Assembly (NCBI GenBank): GCA_947502145.1
Contig: CANMYO010000001.1
Coordinates: 124,001 to 188,000, forward strand
DNA: 64,000 nucleotides
Direction of reading: 5' to 3'
DNA from: an uncultured Paracoccaceae bacterium
GTDB lineage: Bacteria; Pseudomonadota; Alphaproteobacteria; Rhodobacterales; Rhodobacteraceae
The position numbers and the translations under genes were made by a program. The notes below the pieces were generated by a model, which was given only the letters and a program-made list of their open reading frames with translations, was not told where the DNA came from and made no database searches. This document shows positions 8,835-17,370 of this stretch, piece by piece; position 1 is the stretch's first letter, and every line of letters begins with the position of its first letter.

Positions 8835-9523
8835 TGCTGAAACTAGGTGTGCCGTCCAAGGGGCGGCTGATGGACAAGACGTTTGACTGGTTTGGCAGCC
8901 GCGGCGTGACCCTGCGCCGTGCGGGATCTGACCGGGAATACGCCGGCGCGGTTGACGGGATTGATGGGGTCGAACTTGTGCTGCTCTCAGCGGGTGAAAT
9001 TCCCCGCGAACTTGCTGCCGGGCGCATCCACCTTGGGGTCACGGGCTCTGATCTGGTGCGGGAAAAGCTTGTGAACTGGGAACATCAGGTCAAGGAACTT
9101 GCATTGCTTGGATTTGGCCGTGCGGACCTGATCATCGCAGTGCCTGACGCCTGGGTCGATGTGGATACGTTGGACGACCTTGACGCCGCCGCCGCCGCGT
9201 TTCGCAAAGAGCACGCCATGCGCTTGCGCATCGCGACAAAGTATCACCGATTGGTGCGGGATTTCCTGCGGGCCGAGGGGGTGGCCGATTACGCGCTTGT
9301 CGATAGTCAGGGCGCAACGGAAGGCACCGTCAAGAACCAGACCGCAGAGGCGATTGCCGATATCACCTCGACCGGGGAAACGCTGCGGGCGAACGGCTTG
9401 AAAATTCTGGCTGATGGGCTGATCCACGCCAGTCAGGCAACCCTGTTTCGGGGGCGGCGCAGCGATTGGACAACAGACCAGCGCAACACCTTCAAGGCGC
9501 TCAGCGCCAAGCTCGACCTATAG
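8831..9523 (+). CDS. hisG: ATP phosphoribosyltransferase catalytic subunit (short form)
   Basis: A 230-residue enzyme that joins ATP and PRPP to start histidine biosynthesis. LGVPSKGRL at the N-terminus, GVTGSDLV near 73 and the late SQGATEGTVKNQTAEAI segment, which covers the PRPP-binding region, are typical. It lacks the C-terminal ACT-like domain of long HisG, so it depends on HisZ. Start ATG 8831 overlaps the hisZ stop (ATGA). The 3' end overlaps the convergent Lrp-type gene by 6 nt, with the two stop codons back to back. Confidence 0.95.
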   Translation: MMLKLGVPSKGRLMDKTFDWFGSRGVTLRRAGSDREYAGAVDGIDGVELVLLSAGEIPRELAAGRIHLGVTGSDLVREKLVNWEHQVKELALLGFGRADLIIAVPDAWVDVDTLDDLDAAAAAFRKEHAMRLRIATKYHRLVRDFLRAEGVADYALVDSQGATEGTVKNQTAEAIADITSTGETLRANGLKILADGLIHASQATLFRGRRSDWTTDQRNTFKALSAKLDL

Positions 9524-9976
9524 CGGCAACGCCGTTGTGAACTTCAGCGCCCGCAACGAAAACGCAGAGACAACTGATTTCACCTCTGGAGCACGCAGCA
9601 GGATATTGGACATGAAGGCCTCATAATCCTCAACATCACTACAGCGGATCTTGAGCATGTAATCAGCGGTGCCAGAGGTCGTATGCGCCTCAAGTATGTT
9701 GGGCTGGTCGCGAATGGTCTTGGCAAACGTCGCCACCGCCTCGGCGCTATGATCGTTCAGGCGCACCGTCGCAAAGACACAAAGCCCGGCCCCAACCTTG
9801 CGCGGGTCAAGGATCGCCACGCGTCCGATCAGCACCCCAGCGGCTTCGAACTCCTGTACCTTCCGCCACACAGTTGACGTCGCCATGCTGCACGCCTCTG
9901 CCAGCTGGGCCAGCGACAAAGAGGCGTCCACCTGCAAGGCCTGCAGCAGCCTCCTATCCTGATCAGATAATTCCAT
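9518..9976 (-). CDS. Lrp/AsnC family transcriptional regulator
   Basis: A 152-residue regulator: an N-terminal AsnC-type helix-turn-helix (LSLAQLAEACSMATSTVWRKV, about 15-35) and a C-terminal RAM/ligand domain (TTSGTADYMLKIRC near 100). It is divergent from phhA with 106 bp between the starts, and that gap carries TTTGG-type half-sites. The likely role is control of phenylalanine hydroxylation in response to an aromatic amino acid, and of its own gene. This is inferred from position. Confidence 0.88.
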   Translation of the reverse strand: MELSDQDRRLLQALQVDASLSLAQLAEACSMATSTVWRKVQEFEAAGVLIGRVAILDPRKVGAGLCVFATVRLNDHSAEAVATFAKTIRDQPNILEAHTTSGTADYMLKIRCSDVEDYEAFMSNILLRAPEVKSVVSAFSLRALKFTTALPL

Positions 9977-9987
9977 TATTTATCCAT

Positions 9988-10070
9988 ATTTGGCACGTAG
10001 TGACCAAATTTCTGCATGAACCCGGATAGTTTGGCAAGTTTTTCGGCGAAATCCGCGCAAAAATTGGTCA
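9988..10070. promoter_or_regulatory. Lrp-type half-site cluster between regulator and phhA
   Basis: ATTTGG (9988-9993) and CCAAAT (10004-10009) form an inverted repeat with a 10-base spacer. TTTGGCA recurs exactly 40 bp on (9990 and 10030). ATTGGTCA (10063-10070), which abuts the phhA ribosome site, is close to the complement of TGACCAAA (10001-10008). Repeated half-sites on one DNA face are how Lrp-family octamers bind. Confidence 0.4.
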
Positions 10071-10082
10071 GGAGGATTCACC

Positions 10083-10874
10083 ATGCCCGCAGGTCACGTC
10101 TATCGTTCAATCTTGCCCGGCCCCGATGGCCGCTACCCCTATTCAGCCGAAGATCACGCGGTCTGGGGTGAATTGTTCGACCGGCAGATGAATACCCTGC
10201 CCGACGTGATGGCCCCGGCCTATCTGGAAGGTGTGAAGAAACTTGGCCTCAACGACAAATGCACGCCGCAGGTGATCGACATTGACGCACGGTTGAAGGC
10301 GCTGACCGGCGCCGGTGCCGAAGGCGTGCCCGCGATCATTCCGCCATCACGATTCTACGCGCTGCTCAGCCAACGCAAATTTCCGGTCGCTACATTCTTG
10401 CGACGGCGCTCCGAAATGGACTACATCGAAGAACCGGACCTGTTTCACGAGGTCTTTGGCCATTGCCCCCTGCTGACCGACAACAATTATGCCGACTTCA
10501 TCGAACGGTTTGGCAAAAAGGCGATCAGCCTCGGCAAAGGCTACAGCTGGCACATGTTCCGGCTGTTCTGGTTCACGATCGAATTTGGCATGATAAATAC
10601 CCCAGACGGGCTGCGCGGCTTTGGGGCGGGCATCGCCTCTTCCCCGGCAGAGGCCGCCCACGCGATGAGCGATGCGCCCGTAATCCGCGAATTTGATCTG
10701 CTGGAAATTTTCCGCACGCCCTACCGGATCGACATCGTGCAGCCAATCTATTTTGCCATCGACAGCTTTGCGCAACTATCGGCCTGTCTGGACGCCGATA
10801 TTGCCGCAATTATCGACGAGGCAAAGGCGCTTGGCGATCTCCCCCCCTTGTTTGAGGTCAAAAAGGCAGTGTAG
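10083..10874 (+). CDS. phhA: Phenylalanine 4-monooxygenase
   Basis: A 263-residue iron- and pterin-dependent hydroxylase that converts phenylalanine to tyrosine. The iron ligands are visible: the two histidines of FHEVFGH (about residues 121 and 126) and the glutamate in WFTIEFGM. The length fits bacterial PhhA, which has no regulatory ACT domain. The ATG is preceded by a strong AGGAGG site (10070-10075). The divergent Lrp-type gene is its likely regulator. No pterin dehydratase (phhB) is seen in the window. Confidence 0.95.
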   Translation: MPAGHVYRSILPGPDGRYPYSAEDHAVWGELFDRQMNTLPDVMAPAYLEGVKKLGLNDKCTPQVIDIDARLKALTGAGAEGVPAIIPPSRFYALLSQRKFPVATFLRRRSEMDYIEEPDLFHEVFGHCPLLTDNNYADFIERFGKKAISLGKGYSWHMFRLFWFTIEFGMINTPDGLRGFGAGIASSPAEAAHAMSDAPVIREFDLLEIFRTPYRIDIVQPIYFAIDSFAQLSACLDADIAAIIDEAKALGDLPPLFEVKKAV

Positions 10875-10883
10875 ACGGGCCAC

Positions 10884-11087
10884 ATGGCTGATCTGACTGA
10901 CCTGGAAGAACAAATTGCGCACCTGACCCGCACGGTCGAGGAACTGTCCGACGTCGTGGCGCGGCAAGAGGCAGAACTTGCCGTGGCGGGGCGGCGTCTG
11001 GCCTTGTTGATGGAACGCGAGGCCAGCCGCGAATTTGATGCCGGGGGCTCTGTGCCGCTGGCGGACCAGAAGCCACCACATTGGTAG
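10884..11087 (+). CDS. slyX: SlyX family protein
   Basis: A 67-residue mostly coiled-coil protein (heptads across residues 4-48) with the conserved C-terminal LADQKPPHW tail of SlyX. It starts 9 nt after the phhA stop and may be co-transcribed with it. Its 3' end is 10 nt from the convergent dnaE stop. The role of SlyX proteins is not settled. Confidence 0.85.
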   Translation: MADLTDLEEQIAHLTRTVEELSDVVARQEAELAVAGRRLALLMEREASREFDAGGSVPLADQKPPHW

Positions 11088-11097
11088 GCGCGCGAAC

Positions 11098-14000
11098 TTA
11101 GACCTCTTCGACTTCGATCACGCCGCCCAGGCTGCGCAGAGCGCCCTTGATCTGCGGATTGACCGGGAAATCCTGCCCCAGATCGACTTCGACCTCGCCG
11201 GGCAACTCCGGGTTCATCAGACAGAAATAGATTGGCCCGCGCCCGCCCTTGACCTTGTCGCGTATGGCATTGTCCAGAATGGACGCGACCGAGGGGATCG
11301 CCTCCGGCCCGTCCAGAAACACCCGCAGCCCCTGGCTGCTGACGTCCGTGACGGCGGTGTCAATTGGGCTGACCGACCGGCCCAATAGCTTGAGCTGATC
11401 GGATTCCATCGTCGCCTCGCATTGCAGCACCACCTGCGCGCCGGTCTCAAGGTGTTCACGCGCCAGCTCCAGCGTGTCGCTGAACATGGTCACCTCGTAT
11501 TGTCCGGTCGGATCGGAAAGCTGCACAAAGGCAAACCGATTGCCGCGTGCGGATTTGCGTTCCTGCCGGCCGCTGACGGTGCCCGCCATCTTGACGATGG
11601 CCGCACCCTTTTCGGCCCGCGCCGTCACCTCGTCCAGCGTCATCACCTGCTTGCGTTTCAGCGCGCCCATGTAGTCATCCAGCGGATGGCCGGACAAATA
11701 AAAGCCAATCGCCTTGAACTCCTCTGCCAGCCGTTCCGCGGGCAGCCAGTCATCGCCCCCCGCCAGCCGGGGTTCGGGCAGGTCCTCGCCCGCATCGCCA
11801 AACAGGGACACCTGATTGCTGGATTTCTGATCAAAGATTGCAGCCGAATAGGCGGTCAGCTGGTCCAGTGACATCATCACCCGGCGCCGGTTCGGATCCA
11901 GCACATCAAAGGCCCCGGCCCGCGCCAGCATCTCCAGCGGGCGCTTGCCCACCTTCTTGAGATCCACCCGTCGCGCCAGATCAAACAGCGTGACAAAAGG
12001 GGCCTCACCGCGCGCGTCAACAATCAGCCGCATCGCCTCGACGCCGACGTTCTTCAACGCGCCAAGACCATAGACCAGCTTTTGATCCTTCACATCAAAC
12101 GTCGCCTGCGACCGGTTCACGCAAGGCGGGATGTAGTCAATCTCAAGCCCTTTTTTGACCTCCTGAAAATAGACACCCAACTTGTCGGTCAGGTGAATAT
12201 CGCAATTCATCACGCCGGCCATGAATTCAACCGGGTGGTTCGCCTTCAGCCAGGCGGTCTGGTAGCTGACCACCGCATAGGCCGCCGCGTGCGACTTGTT
12301 GAAACCGTAGTTCGCGAATTTCTCAAGAAGATCAAAAACTTCTGAGGCTTTCTTCTTGTCGACGCCATTCTCCATTGCGCCTTTTTCGAACTTGGGCCGC
12401 TCTTTTGCCATTTCTTCGGCGATCTTCTTACCCATCGCCCGCCGCAGCAGGTCAGCACCGCCCAGGCTGTAGCCCGCCATGACCTGCGCGATCTGCATCA
12501 CCTGTTCCTGATAGACGATGATTCCTTGCGTTTCAGCTAGGATGTGATCAATAGAAGGATGAATGGATTCAAGGGCTTTCTGCCCGTTCTTCACCTCGCA
12601 ATAGGTCGGGATGTTCTCCATCGGGCCGGGGCGATACAAGGCCACAAGCGCCACGATATCCTCGATACAGGTCGGCTTCATCCGTTTCAGCGCATCCATC
12701 ATGCCGCTGGATTCCACCTGGAACACCGCAATCGTCTTGGCCCGCGAATACAGGTCGTATGATTTGTCATCATCCAGCGGGATGGTGCCAATGTCATTTT
12801 CGGCCCCCGCGGGCGGTTGAAACAACATATCCCCGGCCGCATTCTGATGCAGCGGCCGCCCCGATTTCAGGATCAGATCGACCGCATTCTGGATGACGGT
12901 CAGTGTCTTCAGCCCCAGAAAATCGAACTTGACCAGCCCCGCCTGCTCGACCCACTTCATATTGAACTGGGTCGCGGGCATGTCGGACCGCGGGTCCTGA
13001 TAAAGTGGCACCAGCGCGTCCAGCGGCCGGTCACCAATCACCACCCCGGCGGCATGGGTCGAGGCATTGCGCAGCAAGCCCTCGATCTGTTGCGCGTAGG
13101 TCAGCAGCCGGTCAACGACCTCTTCGTTCTTTGCCTCTTCGCGCAGCCGTGGTTCATCGGCCAGCGCCTTTTCGATGCTGACGGGTTTGACGCCCTCGAC
13201 CGGGATCATCTTGGACAGGCGGTCAACCTGCCCGTAAGGCATTTGCAGCACCCGCCCCACGTCACGCACCGCCGCCTTGGACAGCAGGGCACCAAAGGTG
13301 ATGATCTGCCCGACCTTGTCGCGGCCGTATTTGTCCTGCACGTAGCGGATCACCTCTTCCCGGCGGTCCATGCAGAAATCGATATCGAAATCGGGCATCG
13401 ACACACGCTCAGGATTCAGGAACCGTTCAAACAGCAGTGAATAGCGCAGCGGATCCAGATCCGTGATCAGCAGCGCATAGGCCACCAGAGACCCCGCACC
13501 CGACCCTCGCCCCGGCCCCACGGGGATCGCGTTGTCCTTGGCCCATTTGATAAAGTCGGCAACGATCAGGAAATAGCCGGGAAAGCCCATGCCCTCGATA
13601 ATGCCCAGCTCGAACTCAAGCCGTTTTTCGTATTCCTCTACGCTTGTCGCATGCGGGATCACGGACAGGCGATACTTCAGCCCCGCCTGCGCCTGACGCC
13701 GCAATTCGGCAACCTCGTCATCGGCGAACTTTGGCAGGATCGGGGCCCGCTTATAGGCTTTGAAGGCGCAGCGCTTTGCGATCTCGACCGTGTTTTCGAT
13801 GGCCTCGGGCAGATCGGCAAACAGGGTCGCCATTTCCTGCGGGCTCTTGAAATAATGCTGCGGCGTCAAACGGCGGCGCGGCTCCTGCTGGTCGACATAA
13901 GCGCCTTCCGAAATGCAGATCAGCGCATCATGCGCCTCGTATAGCTCGGTCTTGGGGAAATAGACGTCATTGGTCGCCACCAGCGGCAGGTTCTTGGCAT

Positions 14001-14598
14001 AGGCCATTTCGACAAAGCCGCGTTCGCTTTGCTTTTCGGCGTCTGGCAGGCCCGCCTCGCCGGGATGTCGCTGCAATTCCACGTATATGCGGTTGGGATA
14101 TGTGGCTGCCAATTGATCCATCAGCGCTTCGGCCTTGGGCCGCTGCCCCTGCCGCAGCAACCGCCCCACCGGCCCGTCCGGGCCACCCGTCAGGCAGATT
14201 AACCCGTCGTTATGCCGCGCCAGATCTTCCAGTGACACCTGCGGCAGCGCGCCTCCGGCATCAATATAGGCGCAAGAGTTGAGCTTCATGAGGTTTTCAT
14301 ACCCAAGCTCGGACTGCGCCAGCAGCACGATCGGCGCAGGCGCTTCAGGCCGCTTGCCCGGTTCATGCGCAACAAAGGTGACATCCACCTGACAACCAAT
14401 GATCGGTTGCACTCCGGCCTTGCTGGCATATTCGGAAAACTCCAGCGCGGCGAACATGTTGTTCGTGTCGGTCACCGCCACGGCTGGCATGTCGCCCTTG
14501 ACCACCATGTCGGACAATTTCTTGACCGGTACCGCGCCTTCCAGCAGCGAATATTCGGTGTGCAGGCGCAGGTGAATGAATCGGGGGGCTTGGGTCAT
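11098..14598 (-). CDS. dnaE: DNA polymerase III alpha subunit
   Basis: About 1166 residues, the replicative polymerase catalytic subunit. The N-terminal PHP domain begins HLRLHTEYSLLEGAV. The polymerase active site has PDFDIDFCMDRREEV near residue 405, and GPGRGSGAGSLVAYAL lies upstream near 368. The tail contains the OB-fold region (MAGTVSGRQERKSARGN). The length fits DnaE1 rather than the shorter-fingered error-prone DnaE2. I prefer the ATG at 14598; an in-frame GTG at 14607 adds three residues. It is divergent from an ArsR-type gene with 97 bp between. Confidence 0.96.
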   Translation of the reverse strand: MTQAPRFIHLRLHTEYSLLEGAVPVKKLSDMVVKGDMPAVAVTDTNNMFAALEFSEYASKAGVQPIIGCQVDVTFVAHEPGKRPEAPAPIVLLAQSELGYENLMKLNSCAYIDAGGALPQVSLEDLARHNDGLICLTGGPDGPVGRLLRQGQRPKAEALMDQLAATYPNRIYVELQRHPGEAGLPDAEKQSERGFVEMAYAKNLPLVATNDVYFPKTELYEAHDALICISEGAYVDQQEPRRRLTPQHYFKSPQEMATLFADLPEAIENTVEIAKRCAFKAYKRAPILPKFADDEVAELRRQAQAGLKYRLSVIPHATSVEEYEKRLEFELGIIEGMGFPGYFLIVADFIKWAKDNAIPVGPGRGSGAGSLVAYALLITDLDPLRYSLLFERFLNPERVSMPDFDIDFCMDRREEVIRYVQDKYGRDKVGQIITFGALLSKAAVRDVGRVLQMPYGQVDRLSKMIPVEGVKPVSIEKALADEPRLREEAKNEEVVDRLLTYAQQIEGLLRNASTHAAGVVIGDRPLDALVPLYQDPRSDMPATQFNMKWVEQAGLVKFDFLGLKTLTVIQNAVDLILKSGRPLHQNAAGDMLFQPPAGAENDIGTIPLDDDKSYDLYSRAKTIAVFQVESSGMMDALKRMKPTCIEDIVALVALYRPGPMENIPTYCEVKNGQKALESIHPSIDHILAETQGIIVYQEQVMQIAQVMAGYSLGGADLLRRAMGKKIAEEMAKERPKFEKGAMENGVDKKKASEVFDLLEKFANYGFNKSHAAAYAVVSYQTAWLKANHPVEFMAGVMNCDIHLTDKLGVYFQEVKKGLEIDYIPPCVNRSQATFDVKDQKLVYGLGALKNVGVEAMRLIVDARGEAPFVTLFDLARRVDLKKVGKRPLEMLARAGAFDVLDPNRRRVMMSLDQLTAYSAAIFDQKSSNQVSLFGDAGEDLPEPRLAGGDDWLPAERLAEEFKAIGFYLSGHPLDDYMGALKRKQVMTLDEVTARAEKGAAIVKMAGTVSGRQERKSARGNRFAFVQLSDPTGQYEVTMFSDTLELAREHLETGAQVVLQCEATMESDQLKLLGRSVSPIDTAVTDVSSQGLRVFLDGPEAIPSVASILDNAIRDKVKGGRGPIYFCLMNPELPGEVEVDLGQDFPVNPQIKGALRSLGGVIEVEEV

Positions 14599-14643
14599 GT
14601 CCGGCACAATATGGGCGTCATTTGCCGGCGAAAAGTTGATAAT

Positions 14644-14663
14644 ACTTAGCTACCATGCTAAGT
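14644..14663. promoter_or_regulatory. ArsR-type operator palindrome
   Basis: ACTTAGC, six bases, GCTAAGT: a perfect 7+7 inverted repeat between dnaE and the ArsR-type gene, 33 bp upstream of the latter's start. ArsR/SmtB-fold repressors bind short AT-containing palindromes over their own promoters, so autoregulation is likely. Confidence 0.5.
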
Positions 14664-14695
14664 TTTGATCAATCACGGGGTAAGCCACTGAAATT

Positions 14696-15025
14696 ATGAC
14701 CACTCAGCTTGACCGATTCTTTTTTGCGATGTCCGACCCGACCCGCCGCGCGATGGTTGAGCGCCTGACGGGCGGGCCAGCGACAGTCAGCGAACTGGCC
14801 GCGCCTCATGATATGGCCCTTCCCAGTTTCATGCGTCATCTCAAGATGTTAGAGGACACAGGCATCGTGCAATCGGTCAAGAAAGGACGGGTGCGCACCT
14901 GCCATATCGAACCGGCCCCGATGATTGCGGCGCAGGGCTGGCTCGCCTGGCAGCGCGCGGTCTGGGAGGGGCGCAACGACAGGCTGGCAGCGCTGGCTGA
15001 ACAGCAGGAGGTTCCGGATGGGTGA
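14696..15025 (+). CDS. ArsR family winged-helix regulator
   Basis: A 109-residue regulator. DPTRRAMVERLTGGPATVSELA then a recognition helix (LPSFMRHLKMLEDTGIV) is the ArsR winged helix. I see no CxC-type metal site, so it is the non-metal branch often paired with SRPBCC/AHSA1 proteins. The next gene overlaps it by 8 nt and encodes exactly such a protein. The palindrome at 14644-14663 lies just upstream. Confidence 0.88.
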   Translation: MTTQLDRFFFAMSDPTRRAMVERLTGGPATVSELAAPHDMALPSFMRHLKMLEDTGIVQSVKKGRVRTCHIEPAPMIAAQGWLAWQRAVWEGRNDRLAALAEQQEVPDG

Positions 15026-15497
15026 CCAGACAACACTTGCATTTACCCGGCACATCAAGGCCAGCCCGGCCGCCGTCTGGCGCTGCTGGACAGAGCCCGC
15101 CTTGCTGAAACAATGGTTCGCGCCCTCTCCCGTCCTGACGACCGAGGCCGAGATTGACCCCCGCCCCGGTGGCGCATTTCGCACCGTGATGGAGGTGCCG
15201 GATCATGGCACGATGGCGGGTGATCCGGGCTGCGTGCTGGTCGCGGAACCGCAAAAACGGCTGGTCTGGACCAATGCGCTTGGCCCGGAATTTCGCCCCA
15301 ATGTGATCGGTGATGGCCCGCATGACTTTGCCTTCACGGCGGACATCCGGATGGCCGCAGCTGCAACGGGCTGTGACTATACTGTCACCGTATTGCACGC
15401 CAGTTCAGCGGCACGCGCAGCACATGCGGACATGGGCTTTTTCGAAGGTTGGGGCACGGCGGCAGGGCAACTTTCAAAACTCGCCGCAAAGCTTTAA
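15018..15497 (+). CDS. SRPBCC / AHSA1-like domain protein
   Basis: A 159-residue START-fold ligand-binding protein of the AHSA1 (activator of Hsp90 ATPase) type. The opening FTRHIKASPAAVWRCWTEP, then LLKQWFAPSP and GGAFRTVM, are the family pattern. ATG 15018 is preceded by AGGAGG (15006-15011) inside the ArsR gene and overlaps it by 8 nt, so translation is coupled. Such ArsR-SRPBCC pairs are common; the ligand is unknown. The stop shares four bases (TTAA) with the convergent VOC gene. Confidence 0.85.
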   Translation: MGDQTTLAFTRHIKASPAAVWRCWTEPALLKQWFAPSPVLTTEAEIDPRPGGAFRTVMEVPDHGTMAGDPGCVLVAEPQKRLVWTNALGPEFRPNVIGDGPHDFAFTADIRMAAAATGCDYTVTVLHASSAARAAHADMGFFEGWGTAAGQLSKLAAKL

Positions 15498-15850
15498 TTT
15501 CGCTGCAAAATCTCGATCCGATTGCCAAATGGATCGGCGGTGAAAAAGCGCCGGACGCCGGGCAGTTCACTGATCTCGCCACCCGCCAAACTCTTCTGTG
15601 CGGCCCGCAGATCGTCCACGACAAACGCCGGGTGCGCCTTGCGCGCCGGGGCAAATGGCGTCTCGACCCCCAGATGCAGATTGACCCCGGTTCCGGTGAA
15701 CCAGCACCCGCCGCGCCCGGCCAGCACGGCTGGTTTCTCAACCTCAGTCAGCCCCAATTTGTCGCGGTAAAAGGCGCGGGCTTCCGATTCGCCACCGGCA
15801 GGCATCGCAAGTTGTATATGATCTAGACCCTGGACACTGAAATCGCTCAT
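15494..15850 (-). CDS. VOC family protein (glyoxalase/bleomycin resistance fold)
   Basis: A 118-residue vicinal-oxygen-chelate domain. LDHIQLAMPAG holds a likely metal histidine near residue 11, LHLGVE near 59 a second, and GNRIEILQ at the end the usual glutamate. The substrate cannot be assigned. It converges on the SRPBCC gene with a 4-nt stop overlap and is divergent from xdhA across 164 bp in which I see no clear site. Confidence 0.8.
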   Translation of the reverse strand: MSDFSVQGLDHIQLAMPAGGESEARAFYRDKLGLTEVEKPAVLAGRGGCWFTGTGVNLHLGVETPFAPARKAHPAFVVDDLRAAQKSLAGGEISELPGVRRFFTADPFGNRIEILQRN

Positions 15851-16014
15851 GAATCGGGCATACCCCGGCGTCGCAGCGCGGGAAAGCGCAAAGAATCTCT
15901 TGCCAAGCGCCCCATTCGTCGGGTTCCATACCCGTCAGACTGGGGGCTGATGTCTACGCCGCATCGACATTTGCCGTGATCCCGACACCTTCGGTAAGGC
16001 GGTTTGAGTTTCAC

Positions 16015-17370
16015 ATGGACACCACGTTTCTTCTCAACGGAGAAACCGTCACCGTCTCAGCGGAGCCCGACCTCACGCTGCTGGATTGGCTGCGCGAAGA
16101 TCGCGGTCTCTGTGGCACCAAGGAAGGCTGCAACGAAGGCGACTGCGGCGCCTGCACCGTCATGGTGACAGAGGACGGCACCGCACGTGCGCTGAACGCC
16201 TGCATTCTGTTTCTGCCGCAGCTGCATGGCAAGGCGGTGCGCACCGTCGAAGGCATCTCTGGCCCCGATGGCAGCCTGCATCCGGTGCAGGATCAGATGA
16301 TCCGCCATCACGGCAGCCAATGTGGGTTTTGCACGCCGGGCTTTGTGGTCAGCATGGCCACGGCACATCTGAACGGGCAGACGGATCATGACGATCAACT
16401 CGCCGGCAATCTCTGCCGATGCACCGGCTATGCGCCGATTGTCCGGGCTGCCAAGGCGGCAGAGGAGACACCGCCGCCGCCCTGGATGCAGGACAGCGCA
16501 CCCTCCGCAGGGGCTGCGCCGTTTGCGCCCGCGACGCTGGATGCGCTGGCCGACTGGGCCCTCGCCCACCCCAAGGGCACGATGATCGCCGGGGCCACGG
16601 ATGTCGGCCTGTGGGTCACCAAACAATTCCGCGATCTGGGTGACGTGGCCTTTCTGCATGGCATCCCGGAACTGCGCGCCGTGACGCACACCGCCGACGC
16701 CATCCACTTTGGCGCGATGGTCAATATGAACGATGTGCGCACTGCGCTGCAGGATGACTATCCCAGTTATGCCGAGATGATCCGCCGCTACGGGTCAGTG
16801 CAGGTGCGCAATGCGGCAACGATCGGCGGCAATATCGCCAACGGCTCTCCAATCGGGGACAACCCGCCGGCCCTGATTGCGCTGGATGGGGTGCTGCACC
16901 TGCGCAAAGGCGCTGCCACCCGCGATCTGCCCATTGCGGATTTCTTTGTTGCTTATGGCAAGCAGGACCGCGCGCCCGGTGAATTTGTGACCGGCGTGAC
17001 CCTGCCGCGCGGGCAGGATGCCCTGCGCGTCTACAAGCTGTCCAAACGGTTTGATCAGGACATTTCCGCAGTCTGCGGCGCGTTTAACGTGACCGTCACC
17101 GATGGCACCGTGACCGACGCCCGGATCGCCTTTGGCGGCATGGCAGGCACGCCTCATCGCGCCACGGCGGTCGAGGCGGCCCTGCTGGGCCAGCCGTGGC
17201 ACCCCGCCACGATCACCGCCGCCCTGCCCGCCTTTGCGCAGGACTACACCCCGATGGATGATATGCGGGCCTCTGCTGCGTATCGCCTGCAGACGGCCCA
17301 GAACATGCTGCGCCGCTATTTTGCCGATCTGGCAGGGCAGCCGGTCAGCGTGCTTGAGGTGCAATCATGA
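16015..17370 (+). CDS. xdhA: Xanthine dehydrogenase, small (FeS/FAD) subunit
   Basis: 451 residues. It carries electrons from the molybdenum site to NAD. The N-terminal [2Fe-2S] domain has [17 protein letters not shown] (about 37-53); the second cluster has CGFCTPGFV and NLCRCTGY (about 100-140). The FAD domain follows ([12 protein letters not shown] near 194, [18 protein letters not shown] near 264). I chose ATG 16015; the in-frame ATG at 15976 would add 13 residues before the ferredoxin-like start. It overlaps xdhB by 4 nt. Confidence 0.95.
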   Translation: MDTTFLLNGETVTVSAEPDLTLLDWLREDRGLCGTKEGCNEGDCGACTVMVTEDGTARALNACILFLPQLHGKAVRTVEGISGPDGSLHPVQDQMIRHHGSQCGFCTPGFVVSMATAHLNGQTDHDDQLAGNLCRCTGYAPIVRAAKAAEETPPPPWMQDSAPSAGAAPFAPATLDALADWALAHPKGTMIAGATDVGLWVTKQFRDLGDVAFLHGIPELRAVTHTADAIHFGAMVNMNDVRTALQDDYPSYAEMIRRYGSVQVRNAATIGGNIANGSPIGDNPPALIALDGVLHLRKGAATRDLPIADFFVAYGKQDRAPGEFVTGVTLPRGQDALRVYKLSKRFDQDISAVCGAFNVTVTDGTVTDARIAFGGMAGTPHRATAVEAALLGQPWHPATITAALPAFAQDYTPMDDMRASAAYRLQTAQNMLRRYFADLAGQPVSVLEVQS

